DNA of 64,000 nt from contig JH720335.1 of assembly GCA_000231825.2 (NCBI GenBank), positions 124,001 to 188,000 of the forward strand, given 5' to 3'. The DNA is from Tetrahymena elliotti 4EA. Taxonomy: Eukaryota; Ciliophora; Oligohymenophorea; Hymenostomatida; Tetrahymenidae. A program made the translations under genes and the position numbers. Under the pieces are notes generated by a model. It did not search any database. It was not told where the DNA came from and was given only the letters and a program-made list of their open reading frames with translations. Each line of letters opens with the position of its first letter. The stretch's first letter is position 1. This document shows, one piece after another, positions 48,617 through 60,088 of the stretch.

Positions 48617-51566
48617 CTATTAAATAAAACTAATAAATACTATTCTAAATATGGCAAGTGCTTAGCATTTCCAAGTAAGATCATCATTTCATCAAACATA
48701 TACTTCTCTTATGGTTTCTTTCTTAATATTTTTTAATAATCCTATTTTAAATAGGAATTAATTTTGATTCTTTAATAAGACGGATAGCAGAGATCTGTCT
48801 AAGTATTGCATAAAATGAATGAGATATGCAATAAGTACCTTGAGTTTTTTTAGAAGTATAAATTGAATAGCTTATTAAGAGAGGATTAAATGATGGAATT
48901 TTACAGAAATCTTTCATTATTTAGGTTTAAGGTTTCAAAAAAATAAAACAAAAAACCAAGTATCTAAATGTTTTATACAAAAAAACAATTTATTTATACA
49001 TTTTCTTTATAATGATAGAATCGCTTCAAGCACAGGGATTGCTATTTTTATTAGAAGGGGAGCTGAGTAGATACATAGTTAATATTAGAAATGAAAATTA
49101 AGAGGAAAATTCAAACAAATAAAATAATGAAACTCTATATTCTCTATACACATACACTCCGGGAGAGGAAATTGGGTAGATAATGGATTTTTTCAAGAAA
49201 TCTTAGGCATTTAGAATAGAGCTTTCTTGTATTAAAGATTGTGTATTTATGTAAATAAATTAAGGTTACTTTTAGTAGTATCTAGAATAATAGTTGAAAT
49301 AATTTAACTAAAGTCAGCTCTATTTTTTAAGAGATATTTCTTACTTTTCTCACCTCACTCGTGATGAGATTATGCTAATATACATGACTAGCAAATTTTA
49401 ATAAAATCTAAAGGGTGATTTAGTTCATAATCCATCAAAATCAATCTTTTTAGGAACAGTTAAGATTATATTAGAAGGAGAAATTTTAGTAATTTCCATA
49501 TTATTTGTTTCATTTTTATTTATTACGATTTATTATTAAAGGCAAGATGTCAGGTATCGCTAAAATCTATCAGTTCTTTGGCAAATTCGGAAAGGACTGA
49601 TTTATCTTCTCTTTAAAAAATAGCTTCTAAAAAGCATGTTTACAGCTCTTTATTTTTGCAGTCTCCTTTTGATTTTTTTGCTTTAGAGAATTATAATTTG
49701 AACCAAAATGAAATGATTTCACAAAAAAATAATTATGAAATTATTTGCCATTCCTAATTTGCTAAAATTCTTTGTATTTGGCCAAGTATAATTTAAATAA
49801 TCAATAACAACCAATTCCAAAAGCAAATGATTTAAATTAAATAAAATTAAATGAACCTTATTAAAGCAAAAATTTCTAAAATTTAAGATTTACAAAATTC
49901 TAACTCAAAATCTAAGAAAAAGTAAAATAAAACTGAATAGAAATCTTTAAGTTCTATTGAAGTTCCTTCTGATATTTTGAGTTATCTCCCACAAAAATCT
50001 TAGAACAGTCCAACATTAAAAAATTAGACTAGTACACCATCACAAATTTTACTGCCAGCTGTTTTTTAAGATGAAATAATGCTAAATGCTTTAAGCTCTA
50101 TATAATCTATTAAAGAAGTTTCTCAAAACAATTAAATTTAAACAAAAAGATACTCTCATCATAATGAATCAAATTAAAATTTAAAAAATTCAAACACAAT
50201 AGATGTTTTATCTGCATTCAAATAAAATAGAAAAAATAGTTTGAGTTATGAAATAGATACAAAAAAATTAAAATAACAAAAATCTAACTTATTGTTAAGA
50301 AATAAGCAACAAACTGATTTGAATTAGCAGAGTTTGGATTACATTTCTTATGATTAAGTCAACAAGTAAATAGAAAGTCTCTTTTAGGAAAAGCAATCTA
50401 ATGAACAGAATGGTATTAGAAGAAATCTAAAAAATTCTAATGAAAATTAAAGTGAAGAAAAATACCATTCTTAAAGTTTAAACAAAAGAAATTCTTAAAG
50501 CTACAGGAAAAATACTCATTTTTTCATACAAAATTTGAAGAAAACTATTGACAATAATAGAGATAATTAAATATATTAATTAAGATAGAATCAGTTAATA
50601 AATGATTAAAATTAACTCAACTCAGAAGATTCATATTTATACATTAATAAAAATGTATCATTTTAGTAACTACTTCCTCATGTAGATTCTATTCAAAACT
50701 TAACAGATTTATCAAATAACAAATCAAAAGAAGAAATCAAAATTAAAAAGAAAAAAAATCTATATTAATAATAAGAAAATTAGAATAATTTATTACCTAA
50801 ACTTCATGATCAAAAACAGTAATAAAATTATAACCAAACCAACATTTAAAGCAAAAAAGAAATTTCTAAGCTTAATTTACATAACTTAGATTTATCCTAA
50901 TTAAATGAAGACTCTTAACAATATAATGTTAAGTTGGAAAAAGTGAATAATACTATTATTCATTAAAATGATTAAACATTAAAAGCATATAGAAAAAAAA
51001 TAGAAGAAGATTACTCTTTTACTCAAAGAAAAAAAGTAGTTTCATGCTATGAAAACTCTTAAAATTTACTTTAAAATTAATCTTAAAATAAGATATAGTC
51101 CAGAAAAATAATAAAGCCAAATTTAGAAGATTCCAGTCTAGATAAAAAGCTTTCAGTTGGTAAATCATCAAGAAAAGAATATTCTTTGTAAGAAAATAAA
51201 ACAATTAAAAAGGAACAATAAGAAAATAAAAGATTTTATTTACAAATAGACTCTACCTTAAGGTAAAAAATGGAGTTGAATACAATAAAAAATACTTTAC
51301 TTAAACACACTAATAATTAATCTTATACAGATTTAGTTTCTCAAAAGCTGGAATCTCAAAAAGAAAGATCTCCTTAATAAAACATAAATCAACCAGTTAA
51401 AAAAAATATTTTAAGCAAAAATCTTAATAAGTTAATAGACTAAATTCATAATCAATAAAACTAAAAAAAGGTTACAGTTAATTAAAGTTAAAAATATTTT
51501 GATGGCCTATTAAATAATTCTATTGTATTAACTAAATAAATTGATTTAAATCATACACAAATATGA
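48617..51566 (+). CDS. Cyclic-nucleotide-binding-like protein with long Gln/Asn/Ser tail (5' exon unresolved)
   Basis: Four exons join in phase: 48617..48674, 48780..48959, 49019..49488 and 49542..51566, about 910 residues from the first resolved codon. The exons encode a helical lead (NEICNKYLEFFQKYKLNSLL) followed by a cNMP-binding-type beta barrel (LLFLLEGELSRYIV, then TYTPGEEIGQIM). A second weaker copy follows (GTVKIILEGEILARCQVSL, then NYEIICHSQFAKILCIW). The phosphate-binding Arg and Glu motif of functional CRP/PKA domains is not clearly conserved, so ligand binding is uncertain. From about residue 330 the protein is low-complexity, rich in Ser, Asn, Gln and Lys, and ends LTKQIDLNHTQI before TGA 51564..51566. 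Such proteins are common in ciliates. The start ATG was not found; the frame is open for over 100 bp upstream of 48617. Confidence 0.65.
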
Positions 51567-52509
51567 TTTTTAAATGATAATTTAATGTATGTATGACTAT
51601 TAAGTACCTATGATATAATTGTATTCATCATATATTCAATTCTTTTATCTACAAAAATTTTACTAACTTGAAATAAATTCTTTTTCGTAAAAGTAAAAAA
51701 TAAAAAAATAATAGTTTTGGAAATTTATTTTTAAATATTATTAATACTATTTTTTATTATGCCATTTTTTTGAAAATAAGTTAACATTTTAATTTTTAGA
51801 AAACATTAAACTTAATTTTTTATTTAATTGGTGTTTAATTTATATATCAAATGCTTAAAGTTTGAATATTGGTAATTATTAAAAAATAATATTTAGAAGA
51901 TTTCTCTTAAAATATTCTCATAAAAATCATTGAAAAAACTTTGTTTTAATAATTTTTAAGAAAAAACATTTATTTTTCATAAATTTCTCAAGATCTCAAA
52001 ATTTTTTTTTTTTCTTAATAAGTTAAATCTATTTTTAGATTAATAAATATTTGTTATTATTAGATGGTATTATTTAAGATAAGAAAATACATATTTGAAT
52101 TTAAATTTAAAAACAGTGATTTTTAAGATCCTCATCTGATTCACTTTAAGATTTGAAATTATTGGAAATTTAAATAAAATTGATCAATGAATATTTATTT
52201 TTTATGCATTAGAGTGTATTAAAAGATATATAAATATAGGTAGTAAATAATAGCAAAATAACTTATAAAGATTAAAATATTTGAAGCGATATAATTTTAT
52301 TTATTTTTAATATTATTTAGCTCCAAATAGTAGATTTTTATTGTCAATTGTTCTCAATTTTATTTAACTTTGATTGAAAGATTTATATCAAATTAATTTA
52401 AAGTTTAGTAATTTGTTAATGTGATTGTTTGTTTGTTTTTTGTTTATTTTTTTTATTATGATGTAAAATAGGTTTTATTTCTAATTTTGTTCAAAATATT
52501 GAACATTCG
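51567..52509. other. Convergent intergenic region
   Basis: About 940 bp of extremely AT-rich sequence with long T tracts between convergent genes; no gene seen. Confidence 0.45.
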
Positions 52510-54194
52510 TCATTACTTTTCTGCTTATCTAAGACCTATTTAAAATAAAAGAATTTATTTTTTTTAAATATTTTTAAAATATATTACGATTGAAGTTTAT
52601 TTGGAATAATTATTTAGCTTAAATAGAGGTTTTTTGGGCTAATTCTTTTTAATGCTAGGTTTTATTTCATCTTGTTTATCTTTATTTTAATAGCAATCAT
52701 TATCAAGGCTATTTAAATTTAATTCATTTGGCATCTCACTAAATCTTCTCGAGATATTACATTCTTTAAATCCAGAACTCATAAGAATAGGGCTGGCTAA
52801 GTTTTCTTAAGATACAAGCTCATTAATCTTATCTAAAACTATAATTGACACTGTACTGTTACCATTTTATTGTATTTTATTTTTAGGATTATATTCTATC
52901 AAAAATGCTGAGGCAATAGGCATTTCATTTTTTTTTTACAACTAATTTCTTAAAAATTCTTGATGCAGCTTTTTTTCAATTAAGCATTTATCTAAATTTT
53001 TTTGAGTTAATTCATTTTCTAGAGAGTAATAAATATTTATATCATTTTAAAAAGAAGAGGAGGCTAGAAGTTAAGTTGCTTTGAGCTTTTTATCAAGACT
53101 CTCTTCTATTTAATTGTATTCATTGCCTACACTTTTATCTTCGCATTCAAATGATTCTGCTGAGTAAATATCACCTAAAATCTAGTCATATTCATTAGAA
53201 CACTTTTTTTAGCTTTACTTAGGAGCTGTAAGGCTGTGATTTGTAAAGCTTGAAAAAGAATAGTCATTTTCCTTTTAATGACTTAATTATTTTTTGAGTT
53301 CAGACATACTTGCTGTCATATCAGTTAGATTAAACTCAAGATCTATATTTTAAAGATCTAATTGATCTGAATCTACTTCACTATCATCACTTTATTCATT
53401 AAATTAAAACCTTTGTAGAATTTTCTACGATAAATATTGAGTGGAATTTTCATTTGTTTTTTAAAATCTCTACTATTAAAATTTAACCTTCTCTGGTTAT
53501 TGAAAAACTTTACTGATTGGGCTTAAATTAAACTTTTAAATTAATAAAATTAATTTTTTTTAATAATAATAAAAGTGTTTACCTATTTTTGAAAATCTAA
53601 AGTCTTTTATTTTTATAATTACAATGTCATCTTTTACACTTATTACTAAGGCTATTATTATTGCTAAATGTTTTTCCTTAAAGGAGAAGAAGTAGATTTG
53701 GTCTATCTATGAGTATTTGTTAATTTTTTAGTCTGTAAAAGGGTTTGCTTGATTTAATTACTTTCTTATTATTAATTAAGGCTTGATGTTTTCATATTAT
53801 TTGAAATACTAAGAAACTATTTTGATTTATATGGACTTTTTTATCTTTTTATATTGCTCATTTATTATGTATTAATCATTTATCTTGTTGGCTATTGAAA
53901 TTATAACTTATTTTAAAACTAATTTTCCTCCAATCTCTTTTTCTCTATGCTTTTTTTACTTTCATATTTTTAAGAAAGACATTGAGCTACTTTTTATTTT
54001 TAATCACTATTAATTAAAATATTGCTTTTATGCTCTGCCTGAAATTTTGAATCACATTCTGTGGTAGTCCTACTTGTATTATTTTTATTATCAAAGATTG
54101 TATTTTTATCAAGACTTTTATTTTTCCTTAAACTAGAAGTTGCCTTAGATTCTGGATTCATGTTGAGCTTAAAAGAGTAGGGATTCTTTTTCAT
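52510..54194 (-). CDS. Unrecognised Gln/Ser/Lys-rich protein
   Basis: Two exons (53583..54194 and 52510..53532) join in phase 0 over a 50-bp intron, giving 544 residues from the ATG complementary to 54192..54194. The N-terminal third is basic (Lys/Arg/Ser/Gln; KSLDKNTIFDNKNNTS, KKSIEKKRLEEN) and predicted disordered or coiled. The middle carries acidic Ser/Asp patches (SDDSEVDSDQLDL). The last third has short hydrophobic patches with no domain I recognise. No membrane segment or Cys motif is visible. Many TAA/TAG codons are read as Gln and no TGA interrupts, which supports that it is coding. It lies immediately upstream of the tRNA-Gly pair on the same strand. Confidence 0.7.
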
Positions 54195-54922
54195 TTATAA
54201 CTATTAATTTGCTAAATTAATGTAACAAGTAGTTATTAGTCAATCAGACTTCTTAAAACTTTCTATTACCTCTACTTTTAGTTTAATCAATATTAAATAA
54301 TTGCTTTGCTTTTTAATAAATTTATTCACCTAATTGTAAGTATTAACAAATTAAAAAATAATCTTAAAAAAAAACTGGCCATCAAAAATAAGCAAAATGA
54401 AATCTACCTTATTTTAAGTTAAATGTAAGAGAAAGCTATGATATGGGATAAATTAATCGAGTTTAAATAATTTTCATGTAAATTTATGAATACTTAAAAT
54501 AAGATTTATTAATTAGAATTTAAATTTTTTTTAGATTAAACTATTCATTCTTTTTTAAAAATAACTTTTTAAAAACTTAATTCATTTTTAGTACCTCCTA
54601 AATTTTATAAAACTATCATAATCAGAGAGTTGAAATAAATAAATAAGATATTTTAAGAATATATTCATAAAAAATATCTATCTACTTTAAAATAAAGTTT
54701 TAGAATTGAGTTTATAAAAGTTAATTTTATTATTAATAATTACAAATTAAACTTTATCCTCATCTTAAATTTTTTGGAAAATCTATTATGTATTTCATTG
54801 TAGAGACTTTTGTTTCTAATAAAAAATTTGTATTTGTTCATATGGAAAATAGATTTTATCAATCTCTTTTAATATTTGCTACTAGTCAATGTCTTTTTGA
54901 ATTTCTAACTTTTAGATAAAAA
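54195..54922. other. 5' region of the Gln-rich gene
   Basis: About 730 bp, AT-rich, ending at a TTTTT tract that would terminate Pol III transcription of the tRNA-Gly gene on the minus strand. Confidence 0.4.
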
Positions 54923-54993
54923 TGCACCGACCGGGAATCGAACCCGGGTCAAAGCGATGGCAACGCTCTATTCTACCACTAAACCATCGGTGC
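54923..54993 (-). tRNA. tRNA-Gly(GCC), copy 1
   Basis: Read on the minus strand the 71-base gene folds as a cloverleaf. The acceptor stem is GCACCGA/TCGGTGC with discriminator A. The D-arm region contains GTTTAGTGG (A box). The anticodon loop TTGCCAT has anticodon GCC, and the T-arm GGGTTCGATTCCC is the B box. No intron. TTTTT follows directly, as for a Pol III terminator. CCA is not encoded. Identical in sequence to the second copy 343 bp away. Confidence 0.97.
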
Positions 54994-55265
54994 TTTCAGT
55001 AACATCAATGATACTAAGCAATTTAAAATACAATAAATTTATTTTATTTTATCAATAAATAATGCTTTAAAAAAAGTAAAGAAAATTAAATAATATTTTT
55101 GCTTCTAAAATAAATAAATATAAAATAATAAATTTAATTTTGAATACTTAAAATATTTTTTGTTTATCTTCTTATATAATTAAAAATTTTTAGTTCTTTT
55201 TAAAATGCTGAGATCTTCTTTGCTCTTAGATTAATTTTTTTAAAAAAATATTATTTAAATAAAAA

Positions 55266-55336
55266 TGCACCGACCGGGAATCGAACCCGGGTCAAAGCGA
55301 TGGCAACGCTCTATTCTACCACTAAACCATCGGTGC
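55266..55336 (-). tRNA. tRNA-Gly(GCC), copy 2
   Basis: Base-for-base identical to copy 1 over all 71 positions, with the same GCC anticodon, internal A and B boxes, and a downstream T tract (TTTTTATTT on the minus strand). The pair lies in direct orientation, 272 bp apart. Flanks are not conserved beyond the terminator, so the copies have either diverged outside the gene or been homogenised by gene conversion. Confidence 0.97.
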
Positions 55337-55573
55337 TTGGAGTGAAATTTATGATTTTAAATAATTCAAATAACAGTATAGAGTAGATCTTTAGAGATTT
55401 TAAGGGTTAAATAAGAATAATTTTATTTAAATTTGAGTTAATCAATTTTTTATAGCTTATCTAAATTTATATTTTTTTAAATAAAATAAGTAAATTTTTC
55501 AAAAAATTAGAACAAAATTTTTATCAACAAAATCTATTTTTTTCTGAAATCATAAAAATCTAATTAGTTAGAC

Positions 55574-56377
55574 ATGTCTAGTAGAAAATCTAGTAAAAGA
55601 AGTAGATCTAGATCCACTCAAAAAGATTAAAAATATAACAATGTATCTAAAAGTAGAAGTAAAAAGGATTATTCATCATCTGTAGAAAGAAAGATTAAAT
55701 ATTCTTCATCCAAATAAAAGCATAAAAGGGATAGAAGCACAAGTAGAGAAAAAAATAGAAGTAGAACAAAAGATTCAAAAAAGTAATATAAAAAAAAAAG
55801 ATATTCTAATTCAAGATCATCATCTTCATCGCATTCAAACTCAAGCTCTTTATAAAAAAAAAGATAAAGAGATAAAAGTTAAGAAAAAAAGAAGAAAAGA
55901 GTGTATTCTTCATCATCATCACCTTCTAAGTCTCCTAAATAAAAAGAAAAAAGAAGTTCTCCAGACCGAAAAAATTTAAATTTATAAGAAAGATAGCAGG
56001 ATTAAAGTTTAAGAAAAAGATTTACTTTAAATGCCTCATCCTTAGGCAATATTTTAAAAGATTAAATAAGAACAAATATTAGACTAGATAATCAAGAAAT
56101 CAAGAATGCAAATAATAAGCTCAATTAATTGGGAATAGATGCATAGGCTAAAAACTTAGCAGAAGTTCTTTGTAAGAAATCAGATGATTTAATTAAAGAG
56201 CAGTAAAAAAAACTCAAGTTTATTTGTGGATATGTGAGCTGTGGATTAGGATTTTAAGACTAAAGAGATTTAAATAAACATTTAGAATGGCATAAATAGT
56301 AGTTAAAAGAATAATAAACTTTATAAGAAATAAAGCCTACTTAATTAATCTATTAAGAAATACCAAAGTAATATTGA
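55574..56377 (+). CDS. RS-domain protein with one C2H2 zinc finger
   Basis: A single exon of 268 codons (267 residues) from ATG 55574 to TGA 56375..56377. Residues 1-125 are an Arg/Ser/Lys-rich region (MSSRKSSKRSRSRSTQK at the start, runs of SSSS and KKKR) as in splicing-related SR proteins. A helical linker (LDNQEIKNANNKLNQLGIDA) follows. Near residues 218-240 is a finger C-x4-C-x12-H-x3-H with Cys218, Cys223, His236 and His240 (ICGYVSCGLGF...LNKHLEWH). The tail is Gln-rich. A role in pre-mRNA processing or transcription coupled to splicing is plausible from the RS region. No RRM is present, so it is not a classical SR protein. The promoter must lie in the short gap after the tRNA pair. Confidence 0.8.
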
Positions 56378-57959
56378 TTAACAAGCAAAATTAAAAAGAA
56401 CTATCATTAAAAAAATTTAATAATCTGTTTATATTAATAATTTGAGTATTTATAGATTTATATATATTTTTTTTTTTTGAATAAATAAGAGCAATTAGTA
56501 AATATTAATTTTATATAATTTCCATTGTATTGAATTTAATATTCTAGATATTTAAAAATATTTAATATTAATGTTAGTGCATCTTTGTTTAATCTATTTT
56601 TACCTTTTTATACTAGATGATAAATTAATAAGGGATAATTTATAAAAAATAAATATTTATCAAATAGCCTCTTTAATTTTGAAAAGCAGAAAAGAATCAG
56701 AAAATTTAAGCTCATTTAAAACTAAACATGCAATTTTATTAAAAAAAAGTTTCTTGCTGTAATCAGTAAGGTTCAAGTCTGTAATAAATTTTTGTTTTTT
56801 ATACCTTGAAAATAATATTTTGTTTTCTATGTTTTAAAAAAGATTTTACTAAATTTGAAGACAAATACCAAGAATAATATAAAATAGTCAAGAAAAATAT
56901 TTTTTTGGCTTTAGCTTTAAATGAGAGAGTTTAATAATTTGAATTGTTATTTTTGGATTAAGTGAATTCTATAAAAATCATTATTAATTAAGTTTTTTGA
57001 TTAAAATAAAATTGTCCTCAATATCTTTGTTTACAACTATTTACACTATCAATTTATAGAAAATTTATTAAATTTTATTTGAATAATAGGATTTCAATTT
57101 ATTCATTTATTTGAGAAATTTAAAAAAAACAACCTATTTTCCATTTTTCTTAGATAGATAAATTATTTTTGTAAATAATCTAAATAATCCAAAAAATCAT
57201 TTTATAAAATCCATAAACTACTAGTATTTATTTTAGCCTTTATCTCTTTATTTAAGTACAGAATATGCTTTTAAATCAAATAGCTTTTAAAATTATAGCA
57301 CATCTTTTTTGAAAGAAATAAAATATACTATAAATGTAGCTGAAAAAAGGAGAAAGTGAGTGTTTTTACAACAAAAACTATGAAATTTGGTATTAGTTAA
57401 AAATTTTTGCCTTTCAAATATTAAATAAGACAAAAGCACATAGAAAATTAGAAAATTGTATTTAAATTTAAACTTAAAATACTGTAAATCATTTTTAAAA
57501 CTTCTTTTCTTGAAAAGACATTAATTATAATTTTTCTTTTAAAATTTTAAGCTAAAAATTAGGCTAATAAACTATTTTTAATTTAGCCTACTACTTTAGA
57601 TAGAAAATTGGTTGCCCAATTTTATGAATCAGGATAATTTATTATTTCTAAATGTTTGATTTTTAAGTTTTTTAATATATGTTTTAAATATACTGATAAA
57701 AAAATAATTAAGAAATCAAATAAAATATTTATTACATTTAAATAAAAATAAAAGTAATTGTTTGAAGATTTTACTAAGTTGTTTTTCATGAATTTTTTAT
57801 ATTCAACTAAAAAATAAAGATTGGACAATTTTAAATGCTTAAATAAGTTAGATTTTTATTATACTTTTGTTTAATCTTATTTTTCAAATATCAATTCTTA
57901 AAAATTTATGAAAGTTTTTTATATAGACATAAGTATAGAAATTAGAAGGAAAGATTTAA
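56378..57959. other. Intergenic, no gene seen
   Basis: About 1.6 kb of very AT-rich DNA. The open stretch at 57622..57828 on the minus strand is short and lacks family features. It leads into the decayed mobile-element region. Confidence 0.4.
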
Positions 57960-58175
57960 AAAATTTAAACAAACTTAGGGGAAATTTTTGAAAGTGCAGA
58001 ATGAATTGATCTCAAGAGGGACATTTCATCATAAGTGTCTTCGCAAGATATGTTTTTTTTTGAAAGTTACCCAGTATAATTCAATAGGATTTATCTGAGG
58101 GTTCTAAGGAGGTAGAAAGAGAATGGACACTTATTTTTTAAAAAATCCTACATTTACTGGGTATAGTACTGAGAA
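57960..58175 (-). pseudogene. Tc1/mariner transposase fragment, C-terminal catalytic piece
   Basis: On the minus strand a frame reads ...FFKKQVSILFLPPQNPQINP followed by IELYWVTFKK, the conserved LPPxxPxxNPIExxW block that contains the last catalytic acidic residue of Tc1-type DDE transposases. The reading then shifts frame within a run of nine adenines (minus strand). It continues NISCEDTYDEMSLLRSIHSA in the new frame. No start, no inverted repeats and no N-terminus are visible, so it is a fragment. It lies directly against the left end of the mini-mariner on the opposite strand. Confidence 0.65.
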
Positions 58176-58193
58176 GTATTATTATCAGTGTTA

Positions 58194-58874
58194 TAGGGTG
58201 CTTCAAACAAAACCGCACTTGGAAGGAACAGATTAAAGCAATTTCAAACTAACATTTTTATATTGTAATTGAATATATTTAGATGCAATTAATATTTTAA
58301 TAAAGAAGAGAGTAAAGGAAAATCATTATGAAAGCTTAAGCTAAGAGTAATAAGATAACTACAGTTATTTTACGACATAAAAAAGGTAATACTCCTAAAT
58401 AGATTTTTCAAAAAATGAAAGAGATGGATCAAGCTTATAGCCTAATCAGAATATATGAGATTGTATAGCAACATAGAAAATGGGAGATTGTTGAAGTAAA
58501 TATAAATACTAAATTTAAAGCATTAAAAAGAACACCAGAAAATGATGCATTAATAAAATTATCAATTATGTCAGATAAAATACAACTTAAAGTCTGCACA
58601 ATTTTGAAACAAAAAAGAGATCAATGTGACTGGCCTTTCTGATAGTAAATATAGAAGAATTACAATAGATGCTGGCTTAAAATCATAAAAAGTGCCTCAA
58701 ATTCTATTTTCTGATGAGTGCTAATTTGAAATAGATACCTACAATAACTTAACTGTATGGGCTGAATCGAAATAAGACATAAATCCGTCACTTTTCTCTA
58801 AATAAACAAACTTTTCCTTTAAAATTACATGTTTTTGGTAATATACCTTGTGTGGTTTTGTTTAAAGCACCCTA
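58194..58874 (+). mobile_element. Mini-mariner with terminal inverted repeats and TA duplication
   Basis: The left end (58196..58222) and right end (reverse complement of 58846..58872) share GGGTGCTTYAAACAAAACC, and 23 of 27 positions match overall. TA dinucleotides flank both ends (58194..58195 and 58873..58874), as expected of Tc1/mariner insertion. The 677-bp interior holds an internally deleted transposase gene, listed separately. It is too short to encode a full transposase, so it is a non-autonomous derivative. A full-length partner would be needed to move it. Confidence 0.8.
58328..58837 (+). pseudogene. Internally deleted mariner-type transposase in the mini-element
   Basis: An N-terminal frame of 104 codons starts at ATG 58328 and contains helix-turn-helix-like sequence (KITTVILRHKKGNTPKQIFQ, MKEMDQAYSLIRIYEIVQ). 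It ends at TGA 58640..58642. In the +1 frame after the break, from about 58700, comes the first catalytic block (ILFSDECQFEI then LTVWAE and INPSLFSKQTNFSFKITCFW). This matches the SDE...W motif around the first aspartate of Tc1/mariner enzymes. The second and third catalytic residues are absent because the element ends. It is thus frameshifted and truncated. Confidence 0.65.
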
Positions 58875-59082
58875 TTGAATTAGAAAAAAATTTTTTTGAA
58901 AATATTGATAATTTTGAATCTTTCTTTTCATTTGGTTTTATTTTAGGAATTAAAAAAGGTAAATTATATTTTAAAAAATTAATAAATTATTTATTTTTAA
59001 TTAAAAAGAGCCAATAACCTTAATTAGAGATTTTCATAGATTAAATAGTACAAATAGAATATGAAAAAGCATCATTATGGAC

Positions 59083-60088
59083 AAACGGTGGTTTTTATGA
59101 AACTAACACCTGTATAAATACCTGTTGTTATCCAAAAATAGTTAATTCTAACAAAATTTCTTCCTCTTCAAAATCAGGCAATTAAGTAAGCTGTGGTGGA
59201 TCTGATTGTAGTTAGTGTGGTTCTGGTTATACAGATTCTGTATAATTATTTACTTTAGGAACTACACCTTGTAAGTGTAAAGTCTAAGACTGTAGTGCTA
59301 ATATTGATGTGAGAAAATTGAATGGATGGATTTGTGCTTCTTGTAATGGTGCCGTTGATTCAACTATCCCAAAAGGTGGTTATTTTGAAGCTAATACCTG
59401 TATTGATAGTTGTGCTAGCCCTAATACATCAAATAAAAATTAAATTTGTGAATCTAAACCTGGGATAGAAGTCAGCTGTGGTGGATCTGATTGCACTAAG
59501 TGTGGTGCTTGTGCTACTGATGTGATTAGCTCAGTGACTATATTTATAGCAGGTAGGGATGGTAAATGCAAAGTCAGTAACTGTAGTGCAAATATTGATG
59601 CAAGAAAATTGAATGGTTGGGTTTGTGCCTCCTGTAATGGTGTTACAGACTCAGCTGTTCCAGCAGGTGGTTATTATGAAACTATCACCTGTATAAATAG
59701 CTGTAGTAATCCAAATATAGCTAATTCTAACAAAATTTGTACCACCCCTAAGCCAGGTAATGAAGTAAGTTGTGATGGATAAGATTGTATTAAGTGTGGA
59801 ATAGGCGCTATTAATAGTTCTGCTTCAGCTTCTTTATTTTCTCCCAGTAGTACATGAAAATTTAAAGTAAAAAATTGTAGTGATAACTTAGCTGAAGGAA
59901 ATTTAAATGGTTGGATTTGTGCTTCTTGTAATAGTGTTACTGATTCCATTATACCTATGGGAAATTATTATTAAGGTTCTACTTGTATTGTTGCTTGTAG
60001 CAATACAAAAACTTCTTACGATAACAAAATATGCCAAGCATCAGCAAATTTTATGTCCAATTCTATCAAAATTGGTTTTGGTTTTTGA
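59083..60088 (+). pseudogene. Truncated i-antigen-type cysteine-repeat surface protein gene
   Basis: The reading frame (codon start 59087) encodes three and a half tandem repeats of about 99 residues (297 bp). They have regularly spaced cysteines and the recurring blocks KLNGWVCASCNGVTDS, GGYYETITCI, NKIC and EVSCGGSDCTKCG. This architecture is that of immobilisation antigens and other GPI-anchored variable surface proteins of Ichthyophthirius and Tetrahymena. There is no start codon or signal peptide; the 5' part is missing and the mini-mariner lies about 210 bp upstream. A TGA interrupts the frame at 59855..59857, where the neighbouring repeats have Gly, and the adjacent Cys is Phe. The final TGA (60086..60088) falls before a hydrophobic stretch that is open in another frame, as if the anchor signal has been frameshifted. 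Non-functional as it stands. Confidence 0.75.

Noticed and set aside
58829..59017. Plus-strand frame starting inside the right inverted repeat of the mini-mariner
   Set aside because: It overlaps the element end and then AT-rich filler and has no conserved sequence.
59674..59949. Minus-strand open frame within the antigen-like repeats
   Set aside because: It is a shadow of the repeat frame on the other strand, where Cys spacing and 297-bp periodicity are seen.
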